In this document: positions 15,893-25,076 of the stretch, in pieces
Position numbering within the stretch: position 1 is the first letter of the stretch
How the letters are laid out: each line of letters starts with the position of its first letter
DNA from: Methylocaldum sp. 14B
Lineage (GTDB): Bacteria; Pseudomonadota; Gammaproteobacteria; Methylococcales; Methylococcaceae
Direction: 5' to 3'
DNA: 64,000 bases
Assembly (NCBI RefSeq): GCF_002005105.1
Contig: NZ_MSCV01000018.1
Coordinates: 1 to 64,000 of the forward strand
Notes under the pieces: generated by a model
Database searches by the model: none
Told to the model about the DNA's origin: nothing
The model's input: only the letters and a program-made list of their open reading frames with translations
Position numbers and translations under genes: made by a program

Positions 15893-18277
15893 ATGGCGGA
15901 CTATTTCACCAGTGACTACTTCAAGCTGCTGAATAAGTGGAAGGGGACGGTCTACGACAAGACCAGCCCGGAGCAGCAAAAGGTTTATGAGGAACTGAGC
16001 CAAGCATTCGATGTTACGAAGCGCTGGGCTGAGGCTGTTCAACAGAGTTTTTTCCCTATGGGCTGGACCAAGACAGTCCGAAAGCCGACCGATCAGTGGC
16101 AAAAAAAGTTCATTTCATACAACTGGGGACGAATCTACCCGTCTTCCGAGTCACCGAAAGAGTTGGCCTACACCGTCGGGATCGATGCAGTTCACGGTTT
16201 CGTCGTCAAGATCGATCTGGTCGACACTCAAACAGATGACTTCACACTGCGCCCTAAGTACGAGGCTATCCGCGGGCCGGTCACGGCATCGCCCATCATG
16301 GCCGTATTGCCTGCGACCGACGGACTGACCAAGTCGTTTGACGAGTTGGTGGCGTGGACCGTGGAGGCTATCCGCAACTTCAAACTGCGCTACGACGAGG
16401 TAGTCGCCAAGCTGAACCTGGGCAAGACCCTGAGCGACGAGGACCTGCTCAAACACTTCGACGGCAAGCCGGTCTTCAGGACCTTCCGGGCGTCCTGGCC
16501 TTCCCAGGACAAGGCGCTGTTCTGCCGGTTGGCGCGAGCCGTTCACGCTGCCGGCCTGGACTGGTGGCATATGGGTAAGGGCGTCCAGGTGCGCTTCGGA
16601 CGCAAGAATCCCGGCAGCGAGCGCGCGGTGGGGGTGCTGGGCGTCATCCGCGGAACCCGAGCCCGAAGGATCACCTGGACCCGACCGCTGGGGCCAGTCG
16701 GCAAACTCAACCGGGAGCTTCTGACCGAGGATCTGGTGGCAAAGATCGAAGCGGCCCTGTCGACCGAGCGTGACTCGCTGGACGACTGGCTGGTGCTCGA
16801 AACCGAGCGGCCCGGCCTGTGGCCCGATGAACTGCGCGACGACCCGGCGGAGCCGGGTGAAGACTCCAATGAGGAGGAAGCGGCCGATACCGATGCGGTG
16901 AGCCAGCCCATCAACCGTATTTATTACGGTCCGCCGGGCACGGGAAAGACCTACGAGCTCTCGAAGCTGCTCAAGCGCGAATATGAGCAGGCCATGACCT
17001 CGGTGTCCAATGAGGAGTGGCGCAGCCAGTTCATCGCCGAGAAGATTGCGATCCTGAAGTGGTGGGAGGCCGCAGCCGCAGCGTTGTACGACCTGGGTGG
17101 CAAAGGGAAGGTCAGCGATCTTACGGAGCACCCCTTCATCAAGGCGGTGATCGCCGCCAACGGGCCGAACCGGAACATCCGGCAAACCCTCTGGCAGACG
17201 CTGAATTCCCACGCGGTCGAGGACTCCGCAACGGTGAAGCTGAAAAAGCGCCTCGCACCTGGCGTTTTTGACAAGTCGGCAGACTCGGTCTGGCATTTGG
17301 CTGGCGACTGGCGGGACACCTGCGAAGATCTGGTTCGCGTGGTCGATGAACTGAAAGCCGGCCACCGCGACACCGGAGCGGTCCAGCGCTACAGCTTCGT
17401 CACCTTCCACCAATCCTACGGTTACGAGGAATTCGTCGAGGGGCTCCGGCCGGTCCTCGACGGCGACACGGAGGCTGGCGAAATCCAATACGAAATCCGT
17501 TCGGGCGTCTTCAAGGGTTTGTGTCGCAGGGCGCGGCTCGCACCGGATCAGCGTTTCGCGATGGTGATCGACGAGATCAACCGGGGCAACATCAGCAAGA
17601 TCTTCGGCGAACTGATCACCTTGATCGAACCCGACAAGCGCGAAGGCGCCGAGAACGCGGTCTCGGTGACCTTGCCTTATTCCGGCGATAGCTTTTCGGT
17701 GCCGGCCAATGTCGACATCATCGGCACGATGAACACGGCAGACCGCTCCCTTGCGCTGCTGGATACCGCGCTACGCCGCCGGTTCGAGTTCGTGCCGGTG
17801 ATGCCGGATGCTCGCGATGAACCGGGCGCGCCTCTCGCAGGTCTGCGCGTCAGTCTGGGCGAGCAAGTGATCGACGTACCTCGCATGCTCGACGCGATCA
17901 ACCAGCGCGTCGAGGCACTGTACGACCGGGACCATTGCATCGGCCACGCGTACTTCACACCGTTGGCCAAAGTGCCTGACGGAGACGAACGACTGGTGGC
18001 GCTGCAGCAGGTGTTCAGCACGCGCATCCTGCCCTTGCTCGAAGAGTACTTCTTCGAGGACTGGCAGAAGATTCGTCTTGTTCTGGCCGACAACCAGAAG
18101 CCATCAGCCGCGCAGTTCGTGCTGGAAAGCCAGGATCACGAGGATGATCTGGCTCGCCTGTTCGGTGGCGACCACGGACTGGACAGCTACGCCACCAAGC
18201 GCCGCTACGCGGTGCAGGAGGCCGCGTTCTCCAATCCGGATGCCTACATTGGCATCTACCAGACCTTGTCGACATGA
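15893..18277 (+). CDS. mcrB: McrB-like AAA+ restriction motor
   Basis: A 794-residue protein. The N-terminal 300 residues look like the MrcB/DUF3578 domain (DFTLRPKYEAIRGPV, then GLDWWHMGKGVQVRFG), which replaces the short 5-methylcytosine reader of E. coli McrB. The AAA+ GTPase follows, with Walker A YYGPPGTGKTYEL near residue 345, VIDEINRGNISKIFGEL as Walker B near 560, and the sensor/arginine-finger region MNTADRSLALLDTALRRRF near 615. With McrC it should cut DNA carrying modified cytosine or another mark. It ends in a 4-bp ATGA overlap with mcrC. The read-out base is uncertain because the N-terminal domain is not the classical one. Confidence 0.88.
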   Translation: MADYFTSDYFKLLNKWKGTVYDKTSPEQQKVYEELSQAFDVTKRWAEAVQQSFFPMGWTKTVRKPTDQWQKKFISYNWGRIYPSSESPKELAYTVGIDAVHGFVVKIDLVDTQTDDFTLRPKYEAIRGPVTASPIMAVLPATDGLTKSFDELVAWTVEAIRNFKLRYDEVVAKLNLGKTLSDEDLLKHFDGKPVFRTFRASWPSQDKALFCRLARAVHAAGLDWWHMGKGVQVRFGRKNPGSERAVGVLGVIRGTRARRITWTRPLGPVGKLNRELLTEDLVAKIEAALSTERDSLDDWLVLETERPGLWPDELRDDPAEPGEDSNEEEAADTDAVSQPINRIYYGPPGTGKTYELSKLLKREYEQAMTSVSNEEWRSQFIAEKIAILKWWEAAAAALYDLGGKGKVSDLTEHPFIKAVIAANGPNRNIRQTLWQTLNSHAVEDSATVKLKKRLAPGVFDKSADSVWHLAGDWRDTCEDLVRVVDELKAGHRDTGAVQRYSFVTFHQSYGYEEFVEGLRPVLDGDTEAGEIQYEIRSGVFKGLCRRARLAPDQRFAMVIDEINRGNISKIFGELITLIEPDKREGAENAVSVTLPYSGDSFSVPANVDIIGTMNTADRSLALLDTALRRRFEFVPVMPDARDEPGAPLAGLRVSLGEQVIDVPRMLDAINQRVEALYDRDHCIGHAYFTPLAKVPDGDERLVALQQVFSTRILPLLEEYFFEDWQKIRLVLADNQKPSAAQFVLESQDHEDDLARLFGGDHGLDSYATKRRYAVQEAAFSNPDAYIGIYQTLST

Positions 18278-19647
18278 ATGCCGGGGCGCGGGTAAGCGGC
18301 ATCACGATCTACGAATTCGACGCACTGATGGCAGCGAGGTCGGACTTCGCGGGCGCCGAGGGCTTGCATCCCATCCCAGACAACGTTTACAGGTGGCTTG
18401 AGGATCAGTGCTTGCGGGTCGCCGAGCAAGGAGAGGCGTCGTGGCTGCGCCTGGCCCAGCGACGCGGGCGTCGCGTCGTGCAGGTCACCAGTTTCGTCGG
18501 TGTGATCCGCGCCCCGGACGGTTTCCAGATCGAGGTGCTGCCCAAGGTCGGCAAGGCGATCGGCGGCGGTGTCGCTGAGGCGCGTCAGCTGCTGATCGAA
18601 ATGCTCTGCTGCCTCCAAGGTTTCCGCCACGTTCAAATCGACGGCGCCAGGATTTCGGCAGCGCGGATGCCATTGCTGGAGGTCTTCATTGCCGAGTTCC
18701 TGCGCACGGTCGACCACATCGTCAAGCGTGGGCTGCGCAGCGACTATTCAAGCAGGCAAGACAATCTCTTCACCCTAAGGGGTAAGCTGCTGATGGCGCC
18801 GCATGTGCGGCAGAACCTGTATCGGGCAGATCGCTTCTTCACCGAGCACGACAAGTTCTCGATCGACCGGCCGGAGAACCGTTTACTGCATGCCGCATTG
18901 CGGCGTGCGTTGATGCTGTCTGCTTCGCGGCTCAACCAGCAACTGGCCCGCGAGCTGGCGTTCGTGTTCGCGGACGTCCCGGTTTCTGCACAGCCTCGGG
19001 TCGACTTTCAGCGAGCGAGGCTGGACCGTGGCATGGGTTACTACGCTGATGCGCTAGCCTGGGCGCGGCTCATCCTCGATGAGGAATCGCCCTTGACCGG
19101 CACCGGCGGGCATCGTGCGCCGTCACTGCTGTTTCCGATGGAGGCGGTGTTCGAGGCATTCGTCGCCAAGCATCTGGCGAAACAACTGGCGCGGCCCATG
19201 ATCCTGAAAACCCAGGCCCGTAGTCATCACCTGGTTCGCCATTGTGAACAGAACTGGTTCCGATTGAAGCCCGATCTTCTGATTCGGGATGCCGGCCGGG
19301 ACACGCTGGTGCTAGATTCCAAGTGGAAGCTGCTGGACGGCCTAAAGGCGAATGGCACGGACAAGTACGGCCTCTCGCAAAGTGACTTCTACCAGTTGCA
19401 GGCCTACGGCCAGAGCTACCTGGACGGTCGGGGCGATGTCGTCCTCATCTACCCCAAGACGGCCACGTTCGACCGGCCGCTCCCGGTGTTCGAGTTCCCC
19501 AAAGTGGAAAGGCTGCGGCTGTGGGTACTGCCGTTCTGTCTGAAGTCACGCCAGCTTTCAGTTCCGGATTGCGCTCCGTTTGCCGATGCGTTCAGAGACA
19601 TCAGTGATGCAGCCGGCGCCGACTTGGAGTTGTCAAATCTTGGTTGA
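18274..19647 (+). CDS. mcrC: McrC-like nuclease subunit
   Basis: A 457-residue McrC-family protein, the nuclease partner of McrB. The N-terminal domain contains FVGVIRAPDGFQIEVLPKVG, typical of the family. The C-terminal PD-(D/E)xK nuclease shows LKPDLLIRDAGRDTLVLDSKWK near residues 330-350, followed by the Q(L)QAYG motif. It is the last gene of the island operon. The base composition falls right after its stop, which marks the island's right edge. Confidence 0.88.
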   Translation: MNAGARVSGITIYEFDALMAARSDFAGAEGLHPIPDNVYRWLEDQCLRVAEQGEASWLRLAQRRGRRVVQVTSFVGVIRAPDGFQIEVLPKVGKAIGGGVAEARQLLIEMLCCLQGFRHVQIDGARISAARMPLLEVFIAEFLRTVDHIVKRGLRSDYSSRQDNLFTLRGKLLMAPHVRQNLYRADRFFTEHDKFSIDRPENRLLHAALRRALMLSASRLNQQLARELAFVFADVPVSAQPRVDFQRARLDRGMGYYADALAWARLILDEESPLTGTGGHRAPSLLFPMEAVFEAFVAKHLAKQLARPMILKTQARSHHLVRHCEQNWFRLKPDLLIRDAGRDTLVLDSKWKLLDGLKANGTDKYGLSQSDFYQLQAYGQSYLDGRGDVVLIYPKTATFDRPLPVFEFPKVERLRLWVLPFCLKSRQLSVPDCAPFADAFRDISDAAGADLELSNLG

Positions 19648-19935
19648 CAACTGCCTCACGCGTAAGCCTCCAGCCGGTTCGCATGAGTTTGCAAAGGTCG
19701 ACTCGTAGGGCATAGAACTTGAGGCTCTGCGAATCTTGCAGGGTGCCGGCCAGATGCTTTTGTCCCTGATTCATTAAATTAACTTCGCTGTAATCTTACC
19801 GATATACGGACCGGCTCAACGATGTTATTTAGATAACTTTGCTAAGGGTTGCCGCGTTTGGCTAATTGAATTCACCCGAGTTTAACCAAAGCAACCCTTT
19901 ATAGGATCCATCGTTAGTGAGCAAAGGAGATTGCC
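19648..19935. other. AT-rich gap after the defence island
   Basis: No gene or clear terminator is seen. The stretch TTAAATTAACTTCGCTGTAATC and nearby sequence is markedly AT-richer than the island and probably carries the promoter of the secreted protein gene at 19936. I found no copy of the tRNA-Ala 3' end here. Confidence 0.4.
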
Positions 19936-20331
19936 ATGAACGCTCGTCTTACATTTGCTGCGCTTGCTAGTCTGATCGGCTTCTTTGGAACCGCACAGGC
20001 AGAAATCTTCGCCGGGGGTCCGGCCTATGGCGGTCCCGGCTCTGTAGGCGGGAATATCAGTTGCCGAATCTTCAATTACGGCTTGTCCCCGGTGACAATC
20101 ACGCAACGCCAGATATTCACGAACACTAACGAGACCGTCGCTCCCTCTAGCGACACTTGTGACGCCGAACTTCAACCTGCCACGTATTGCGCTTTTGTCG
20201 CGCCGATCCAGGGCAACCTGGCCTATTCCTGCTGGCTCACTGCCACAGGGACCGATACCAGGCTCAGCGGCGTCGCCGAGATTCAAGCCTCGGACTTTTC
20301 CGTTTTGAATGCTGTTCCCATACAGAAGTAA
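19936..20331 (+). CDS. small secreted protein, unknown
   Basis: A 131-residue protein with a clear signal peptide (FAALASLIGFFGTAQA-E). The ATG at 19936 has a strong SD (AAAGGAG) 7 nt upstream. The mature protein is beta-rich and Gly/Thr/Ser-rich, with four cysteines (ISCRIF, DTCDA, TYCAF, YSCWL) that could form two disulfides in the periplasm or outside the cell. I do not recognise a family. It stands alone between the defence island and the biosynthetic operon. Confidence 0.65.
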   Translation: MNARLTFAALASLIGFFGTAQAEIFAGGPAYGGPGSVGGNISCRIFNYGLSPVTITQRQIFTNTNETVAPSSDTCDAELQPATYCAFVAPIQGNLAYSCWLTATGTDTRLSGVAEIQASDFSVLNAVPIQK

Positions 20332-20631
20332 GCTGTCGAAGACGCAGTGCCGGCGGAAAGTCTGCTGACAAGTTGCGGTGTCAACCCATTCTTGTTTCTG
20401 TCCGGCACTGGACTACCTGTTCGCCGCGTTTTGACTCGCACAGCCATATCAAGCCGCTATGGCGCGGCGACTCGATACGCTGCGATCGCTTGCCTTCCCT
20501 TCTGTATCGCTCATTTTTCGTGGCGCTACCGTATTTTCATGAAGCGATTCCGCACCTCAGCCGTACTTCGTTTCGCCATGTCGGATTCAGCAAGAGATTC
20601 TAGGCCTTTCAGAAGCTCTTTTTTGTTTTTA
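20332..20631. other. intergenic, no gene recognised
   Basis: Open frames cross this stretch but show no family features, no signal peptide and no plausible RBS. It ends at the TA that borders the next family-B element. Confidence 0.4.
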
Positions 20632-20892
20632 GAGCATTTTCATACCGACTGTACGGGAACTCGCGAGTAGGTCGGGAATCCCTTCCCAATCGCAAACGGT
20701 CGCTTTAGTCGCGACCCTTCCAATCGCAAACGGTCGCTTTAGCCGCAACCCTTCCCGACGGTGCCGTTGGGCCAACGGGTTCGTCGGCAAAGGATTGCCG
20801 ACCTACGAATGCTTGAATCCATTCACCCGAGCCGAAGGCGCCAACGACTTCCGTCAAGCTGGTTTTGCCGTACGAGCGCGATGAAAACGCTC
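20632..20892. repeat. family-B modular MITE-like element, copy 3
   Basis: The ends are GAGCATTTTC and GAAAACGCTC. Inside are two CGCAAACGG modules with spacers such as TCGCTTTAGTCGCGA, then the inverse TAGGTCGG module. It joins family-A copy 2 through TA at 20893-20894. Confidence 0.8.
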
Positions 20893-20894
20893 TA

Positions 20895-20993
20895 AGTACA
20901 TTGCTCAAATATTTGCGGAATCTCGACAGATTGGCTTGGTTGGCGGGGTTGTCCTGCAGGTTGTCTATGCCGCAAGACTTCCCTGAATGTACT
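20895..20993. repeat. family-A MITE-like element, copy 2
   Basis: A 99-bp copy with the same ends as copy 1 (AGTACATT and GAATGTACT) and TA on both sides (20893-20894, 20994-20995). The central palindrome is damaged (TTGCTCAAATATTTGCGG). Confidence 0.85.
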
Positions 20994-20995
20994 TA

Positions 20996-21338
20996 GCGCA
21001 CGAGGCACTCGCCTGGAACCGGCAAAACGTCCAACGGTGTCTGTCTGTACATATCGGTCCTCAACGCCGTTCGCCGACCGGTCCTGATCAACCTGCGTAG
21101 GCTCATCGGCATTGCCTTTGGAAAAGCCCTACAGGCGGCCGTGGCGCAACAACGCGTGCTATCGCGTGAATATGTCACATTTAATTAACATCCCACCCTA
21201 TAGACTCTTGCGCCTAAGAACTCCTCAACAAGAACACACGGACGGAGAGACAACTCTCCAGCCGCTCCTTGGAGCGTTTACCCGATGTGAAATTGTGAGG
21301 AACGAAAACGAACTTCAATATGAAGAGGAGCATGCGAA
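20996..21338. other. leader region of the biosynthetic operon
   Basis: A 343-bp region upstream of iorB. A 76-codon frame crosses it at 21112-21342, but it lacks family features and I do not call it. The stretch around 21170-21215 (ATATGTCACATTTAATTAAC) is AT-rich and is the best candidate for the operon promoter. Boxes cannot be assigned securely. Confidence 0.35.
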
Positions 21339-22160
21339 ATGAGCATAGCGAGACGTCCATCCGCCGTGCGCCTTCGGAATGACTGGAATAAGTTCATCCA
21401 GTGGGAAGACCGTGGCCAGTCGGCATCGGACCCCGAGAACACGGCAGAAGCGTACCGCTTCCATCCCGGCGAACTGCCAGAGGATCTTCGCATCCTCATG
21501 GTAGGGATCGGCGGACAAGGTGTGGCCAACCTGACCCGGCGACTGCGCGACCTGATCGCCGACCGGTACTGCCATGTGTGTACGGCGGAGCAGCGCGGTG
21601 TGGCGCAACGCCGCGCAAGCACCGCCGCCACGCTGATCGCTGGTCGTTCGGTGTGCGCGCCGTCCCTGGCCGTATCGGACGTAGACATCCTGATCGGCCT
21701 GGAACCCCTTGAGGCGCTTCGGTATCGCGACCGGCTGCGGCCCGGCTCCTGGTGCCTTCTTTCCGATGTACGCATCGAAACCATCTGTGGCGGGCTCCAG
21801 CAGTACGCCTACGCCGACACGCAGGAAATCCTGCGCGAACTGGAAGGGCGAGGCGCTCACTGCGTGCTGATTCCCCTGGCGCAATGGCATCTATCCGAGC
21901 GCATGGAAGCGGTTTATGCATCCAGCGCCATGCTCGGATTCTTCTGCGCCGCCTTCGACCTCGACATCCAACGCGCCAAGACGCTCGCCTTCGGCGCTTT
22001 GGCGCCACGTACCGCGCACAAGAACATCCGGGCGATGGAATGGGGTTTCCTGCGGTTCTACAGCGAAGCATCCAATAAGCCTCTCTCCAATCCTCAAAAA
22101 TCATCCGACTGCGTCCACCCCGAATATGGCGAAGCGGAACTCGCCGAAGCCAACGTTTAA
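21339..22160 (+). CDS. iorB: indolepyruvate oxidoreductase beta subunit-like
   Basis: A 273-residue protein with the gamma/CoA-binding-type domain of 2-oxoacid:ferredoxin oxidoreductases. The ILMVGIGGQGVANLTRRL motif near residues 50-68 is characteristic of IorB and POR-gamma, and the EQRGVAQR and GLEPLEALR segments fit the same fold. It is somewhat longer than usual (about 200 residues). The ATG at 21339 follows a GAGGAG SD. It would pair with IorA (23095-25035) to decarboxylate an aryl or branched 2-oxo acid to an acyl-CoA and reduce ferredoxin. The acyltransferase gene lies between the two subunits, and all are in the same operon. Confidence 0.78.
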   Translation: MSIARRPSAVRLRNDWNKFIQWEDRGQSASDPENTAEAYRFHPGELPEDLRILMVGIGGQGVANLTRRLRDLIADRYCHVCTAEQRGVAQRRASTAATLIAGRSVCAPSLAVSDVDILIGLEPLEALRYRDRLRPGSWCLLSDVRIETICGGLQQYAYADTQEILRELEGRGAHCVLIPLAQWHLSERMEAVYASSAMLGFFCAAFDLDIQRAKTLAFGALAPRTAHKNIRAMEWGFLRFYSEASNKPLSNPQKSSDCVHPEYGEAELAEANV

Positions 22161-22180
22161 TCAGAACCGAGAATCGACCG

Positions 22181-23092
22181 ATGCCTTGTTGTTACATGTT
22201 TCCAGGTTTGGGGGCGGATTACCCCGGCATGATCGAGAAATTCCGGATTTACCATCCGTGGTCGGAAGAGCTCCTGGCCGCTTGGAGCGAGCTGGTCGGC
22301 TGCGATCTCGGTACCGAGCACGGAGCTAGCGATCGGGAGCGCGAAAACCTGCACCAGCTGCGGATACACGCTCTCAACCTCCTGTGGTGGCGCGTCGTAC
22401 GGCAATCCAGCCCCGACGCGAACTACGGCTGTTGCGGCCATAGCCTGGGTTTTTACGCCGCAGCCGTGGCTGCCTGTTCATTGACCGAGGAAATGTCGTT
22501 CCGTTGGCTTCAGGCGATGTTCAGCGTCGCTTGGGACGAATTCGCGGAGAACACCGGAAAAATCTCGGTCATCACCACCAACACCCCCATCGGGGCCCAT
22601 AGTCTCGCCCACCGTTTCTCCGTGGAAGTGCTCGCGATCAACAGCGCTTACCAGATCGTGGTGTACGGGAGCGAACAAGACATCGAGCAGCTGTGCCGCA
22701 CTCTTGAGGGGACATTGATTCGCCGGGACGACATCGATGCCCGTATCCCCTTCCACTCGATCCGCATGTGGCGCGTCGCCGAAATAGTCGCCGCGCGGGC
22801 TGCCGAACTGGGCTTGACCGTGGCTGCGCCGGTACATGCCTTGTGGTCGCATATCACCGGCGAGCGGCTGCTGTCCGCCGATCAAGTTTTCGCCACGCTT
22901 ACGCGCCAGCCATGCCAAACCGTGTTGTGGCAACAACTGGTTCGAAATCTCCGTTCGGAGCACTACCGCGAATTTGTGGAAGTCGGTCCCAGCCGGGTAT
23001 TGAGCCAGATAGCCCGATGGAACGCCCCGGATACCCCGGTGCGGTACGTCGACCATCTGCGCAAGACGAAGCGATCCGAAGCGAGGGCTTGA
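22181..23092 (+). CDS. FabD-type acyltransferase lacking the malonyl arginine
   Basis: A 303-residue acyl-CoA:ACP acyltransferase. The nucleophile elbow is GHSLG with S88, and the catalytic histidine is in IPFHS. An ungapped alignment from GHSLG to the TG about 36 residues later with E. coli FabD (recalled sequence) places M113 where FabD has the malonyl-carboxylate-binding R117. The oxyanion glutamine of FPGQGSQ is also changed (FPGLGAD). This argues for a non-malonyl, monocarboxylic substrate. Its place between iorB and iorA suggests it loads the IorAB product onto the ACP. Malonyl loading could come from the housekeeping FabD. Confidence 0.8.
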   Translation: MPCCYMFPGLGADYPGMIEKFRIYHPWSEELLAAWSELVGCDLGTEHGASDRERENLHQLRIHALNLLWWRVVRQSSPDANYGCCGHSLGFYAAAVAACSLTEEMSFRWLQAMFSVAWDEFAENTGKISVITTNTPIGAHSLAHRFSVEVLAINSAYQIVVYGSEQDIEQLCRTLEGTLIRRDDIDARIPFHSIRMWRVAEIVAARAAELGLTVAAPVHALWSHITGERLLSADQVFATLTRQPCQTVLWQQLVRNLRSEHYREFVEVGPSRVLSQIARWNAPDTPVRYVDHLRKTKRSEARA

Positions 23093-23094
23093 AC

Positions 23095-25035
23095 ATGGCA
23101 TTTCTCAACGGTTGCGAGGCGGTTGCGCGCGGCGCATGGGAAGCGGGTGCCGCGTTCGTGGGTTCGTATCCCGGCTCGCCGGTCACCGGGGTCGTGGAAG
23201 GTCTCCTGCGCTTTCCCGAAATCAAGACCCAATGGATGGCCAACGAGAAGGTCGCCCTGGAGGCGGCCATCGGCGCCGCCCATGCCGGGCAGCGCGCCTT
23301 GGCGGTGATGAAGCACGTGGGCTTGAACGTGGCGGCCGATCCGTTCTTCAACGTCGCCTACACCGGCACCCGCGGCGGACTGGTCATCGTCGTCGGCGAC
23401 GATCCGGGCGCCAAGGCCTCGCAGAACGAGCAGGACACCAGGCAGCTTGCCCAGGCGGCGCACGTCCCCGTGCTCGAACCTTCCGATATCGACGAGGCGC
23501 TGATCTTTCCGCGACTCGCTTTCGAAATCAGCGAGCAGTTCGACGTCCCCGTCGTGGTGAGGGTTACGACCCCGATCTGCTACGGCACATCCAGAACGGT
23601 GATGGGAGCGAGACGCCAAGTTCTCCCGAATCTGGGCTTCGCCGCCCCGATAGAGAAGTACCTGTTGCTGCCGGCATTCGTCCCGGCCCGGCACAAGGAT
23701 CTGGTGCGGAGAATCGACCGCTTGGCCAACGGACACTGGAGCCGGTGGTTCATGCAAACCCTGATGCCGGCCGAACGCCTGGAAAAATATCCCTACGGCA
23801 TCGTGGTGACGGGCTTTCCCTATCATGCCGTCCGCGAACTGTTCGAGGGACGGGCGCCGATTTTGAAGGCCGGCATGAGCTACCCCTTGAATGAAGAAGC
23901 GATCCTGGAGTTCGCCGCCCGCTGCGACCGCATTCTGGTGGTCGAGGAATCGAGCCGCTTCCTGGAACAGCGCATCCGCGCCCTGGGCGTCAACGTCGCC
24001 GCGCGTCCCCATTTCGACGGGGTCGGCGAATTTTCCCTTAAACATCTCGAGAGTCCGGACATCCCGGAGATCGCGGAACGTCTGCAGGAACGGATCGGCC
24101 ACAAGCGAAAAGTCATCCCGATCCGGCACCAGGTTACGACGCCGGAAAGCCACTCCGGACTTCCGCTGCCGCCCCGCCCCCCCGGTTTTTGCGCCGGCTG
24201 CTCTCATCGCGGGATCTTTTATACGCTGGGCAAGCGCGATCTTTATGTGGTCGGCGACATCGGCTGCTACACCTTGGGTGCGCTGGAACCCCATGGAGCG
24301 CTGCATGCGAATCTGTGCATGGGGGCAAGCCTCGGCATCCTGCAGGGCTACCTTGCCGCCATGGGTCCGGAGGCGGCGCGCTCCTGCATCGCTGTGATCG
24401 GGGATTCGACCTTCTTTCATTCCGGCATCCCGTCGCTACTGACCGCCGTGACGGCGAAGATACCGGGAACCATCCTAATCCTGGACAATGCCGGAACGGC
24501 CATGACCGGCTTCCAGCTCACCAATCGGCCGCTCAAGCGTGACGATTGGGAGCGCCTGTTACACGCACTGGGCGTGCCCGAATTCGCCGTCGTCGATGCC
24601 TTGGACGTGGATCAGCTGGAATCCACCCTGGATGCCTTCCTGGCGTCCGACCGCCTGTCCGTCATGGTGGTCAAAGGCGACTGCGTGCAGGGATTGCCGC
24701 GGAAAGGGCCGACCAATTACCGGTACACGATCAAAACCGATCTTTGCACCCAGTGCGGGGAATGTCTGAAGGTCGATTGCCCGGCCATCGTGCCGTCCTG
24801 GGACCGACAAACCGCTCGGCTGGACTCAGTGGCCATTTCGACCGAATGCATCGGCTGCGGATTGTGTTCGCAGTCGTGTCCCGAGCACGCCATCATCCCG
24901 AGAACCCTGTCCTTCAAGTCTTCCGTTCTGACGCGGATGATCGCGCCGGTGCCGTGGCATCGGGTGATCAGAAGGCTCCGCGCGATTCCGCCGATTCGAA
25001 AGCTGTTGAACGCGTTCGAAAAAGAGACCCATTGA
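23095..25035 (+). CDS. iorA: indolepyruvate ferredoxin oxidoreductase alpha subunit-like
   Basis: A 646-residue protein with the IorA domain order. The N-terminal pyrimidine-binding domain starts FLNGCEAVARGAWEAG and SYPGSPVTGVVE. The TPP domain is at about 360-540, with the CAGCSHRG motif, GDIGCYTLG, GDSTFFHSG and DNAGTAMTGFQ. Two C-terminal [4Fe-4S] clusters are at CTQCGECLKVDCP and CIGCGLCSQSCP. It would oxidatively decarboxylate an arylpyruvate-type 2-oxo acid with ferredoxin as acceptor. The frame is open far upstream, but the ATG at 23095, 2 bp after the acyltransferase stop, gives the family N-terminus. Enzymes of this type are often oxygen-sensitive, which is notable in an aerobe. Confidence 0.88.
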   Translation: MAFLNGCEAVARGAWEAGAAFVGSYPGSPVTGVVEGLLRFPEIKTQWMANEKVALEAAIGAAHAGQRALAVMKHVGLNVAADPFFNVAYTGTRGGLVIVVGDDPGAKASQNEQDTRQLAQAAHVPVLEPSDIDEALIFPRLAFEISEQFDVPVVVRVTTPICYGTSRTVMGARRQVLPNLGFAAPIEKYLLLPAFVPARHKDLVRRIDRLANGHWSRWFMQTLMPAERLEKYPYGIVVTGFPYHAVRELFEGRAPILKAGMSYPLNEEAILEFAARCDRILVVEESSRFLEQRIRALGVNVAARPHFDGVGEFSLKHLESPDIPEIAERLQERIGHKRKVIPIRHQVTTPESHSGLPLPPRPPGFCAGCSHRGIFYTLGKRDLYVVGDIGCYTLGALEPHGALHANLCMGASLGILQGYLAAMGPEAARSCIAVIGDSTFFHSGIPSLLTAVTAKIPGTILILDNAGTAMTGFQLTNRPLKRDDWERLLHALGVPEFAVVDALDVDQLESTLDAFLASDRLSVMVVKGDCVQGLPRKGPTNYRYTIKTDLCTQCGECLKVDCPAIVPSWDRQTARLDSVAISTECIGCGLCSQSCPEHAIIPRTLSFKSSVLTRMIAPVPWHRVIRRLRAIPPIRKLLNAFEKETH

Positions 25036-25076
25036 CTGTCTTCTAACACTCTTAACCCCAAACGAGGAAAAAAGCC

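Noticed and set aside
19648-20331. A right-hand attachment site matching the tRNA-Ala 3' end
   Set aside because: I looked for the GTTCGATCCTCC and CCGGTCCACCA ends by eye after mcrC and found none. The island's right border is therefore undefined.
20347-20670. A 107-codon frame before the A+B repeat
   Set aside because: It has no family features, and its C-terminal part lies in repeat DNA. No SD was seen.
22768-23094. A 109-codon N-terminal extension of iorA
   Set aside because: It runs through the acyltransferase gene in another frame and has no family similarity. The ATG at 23095 gives the normal IorA N-terminus.
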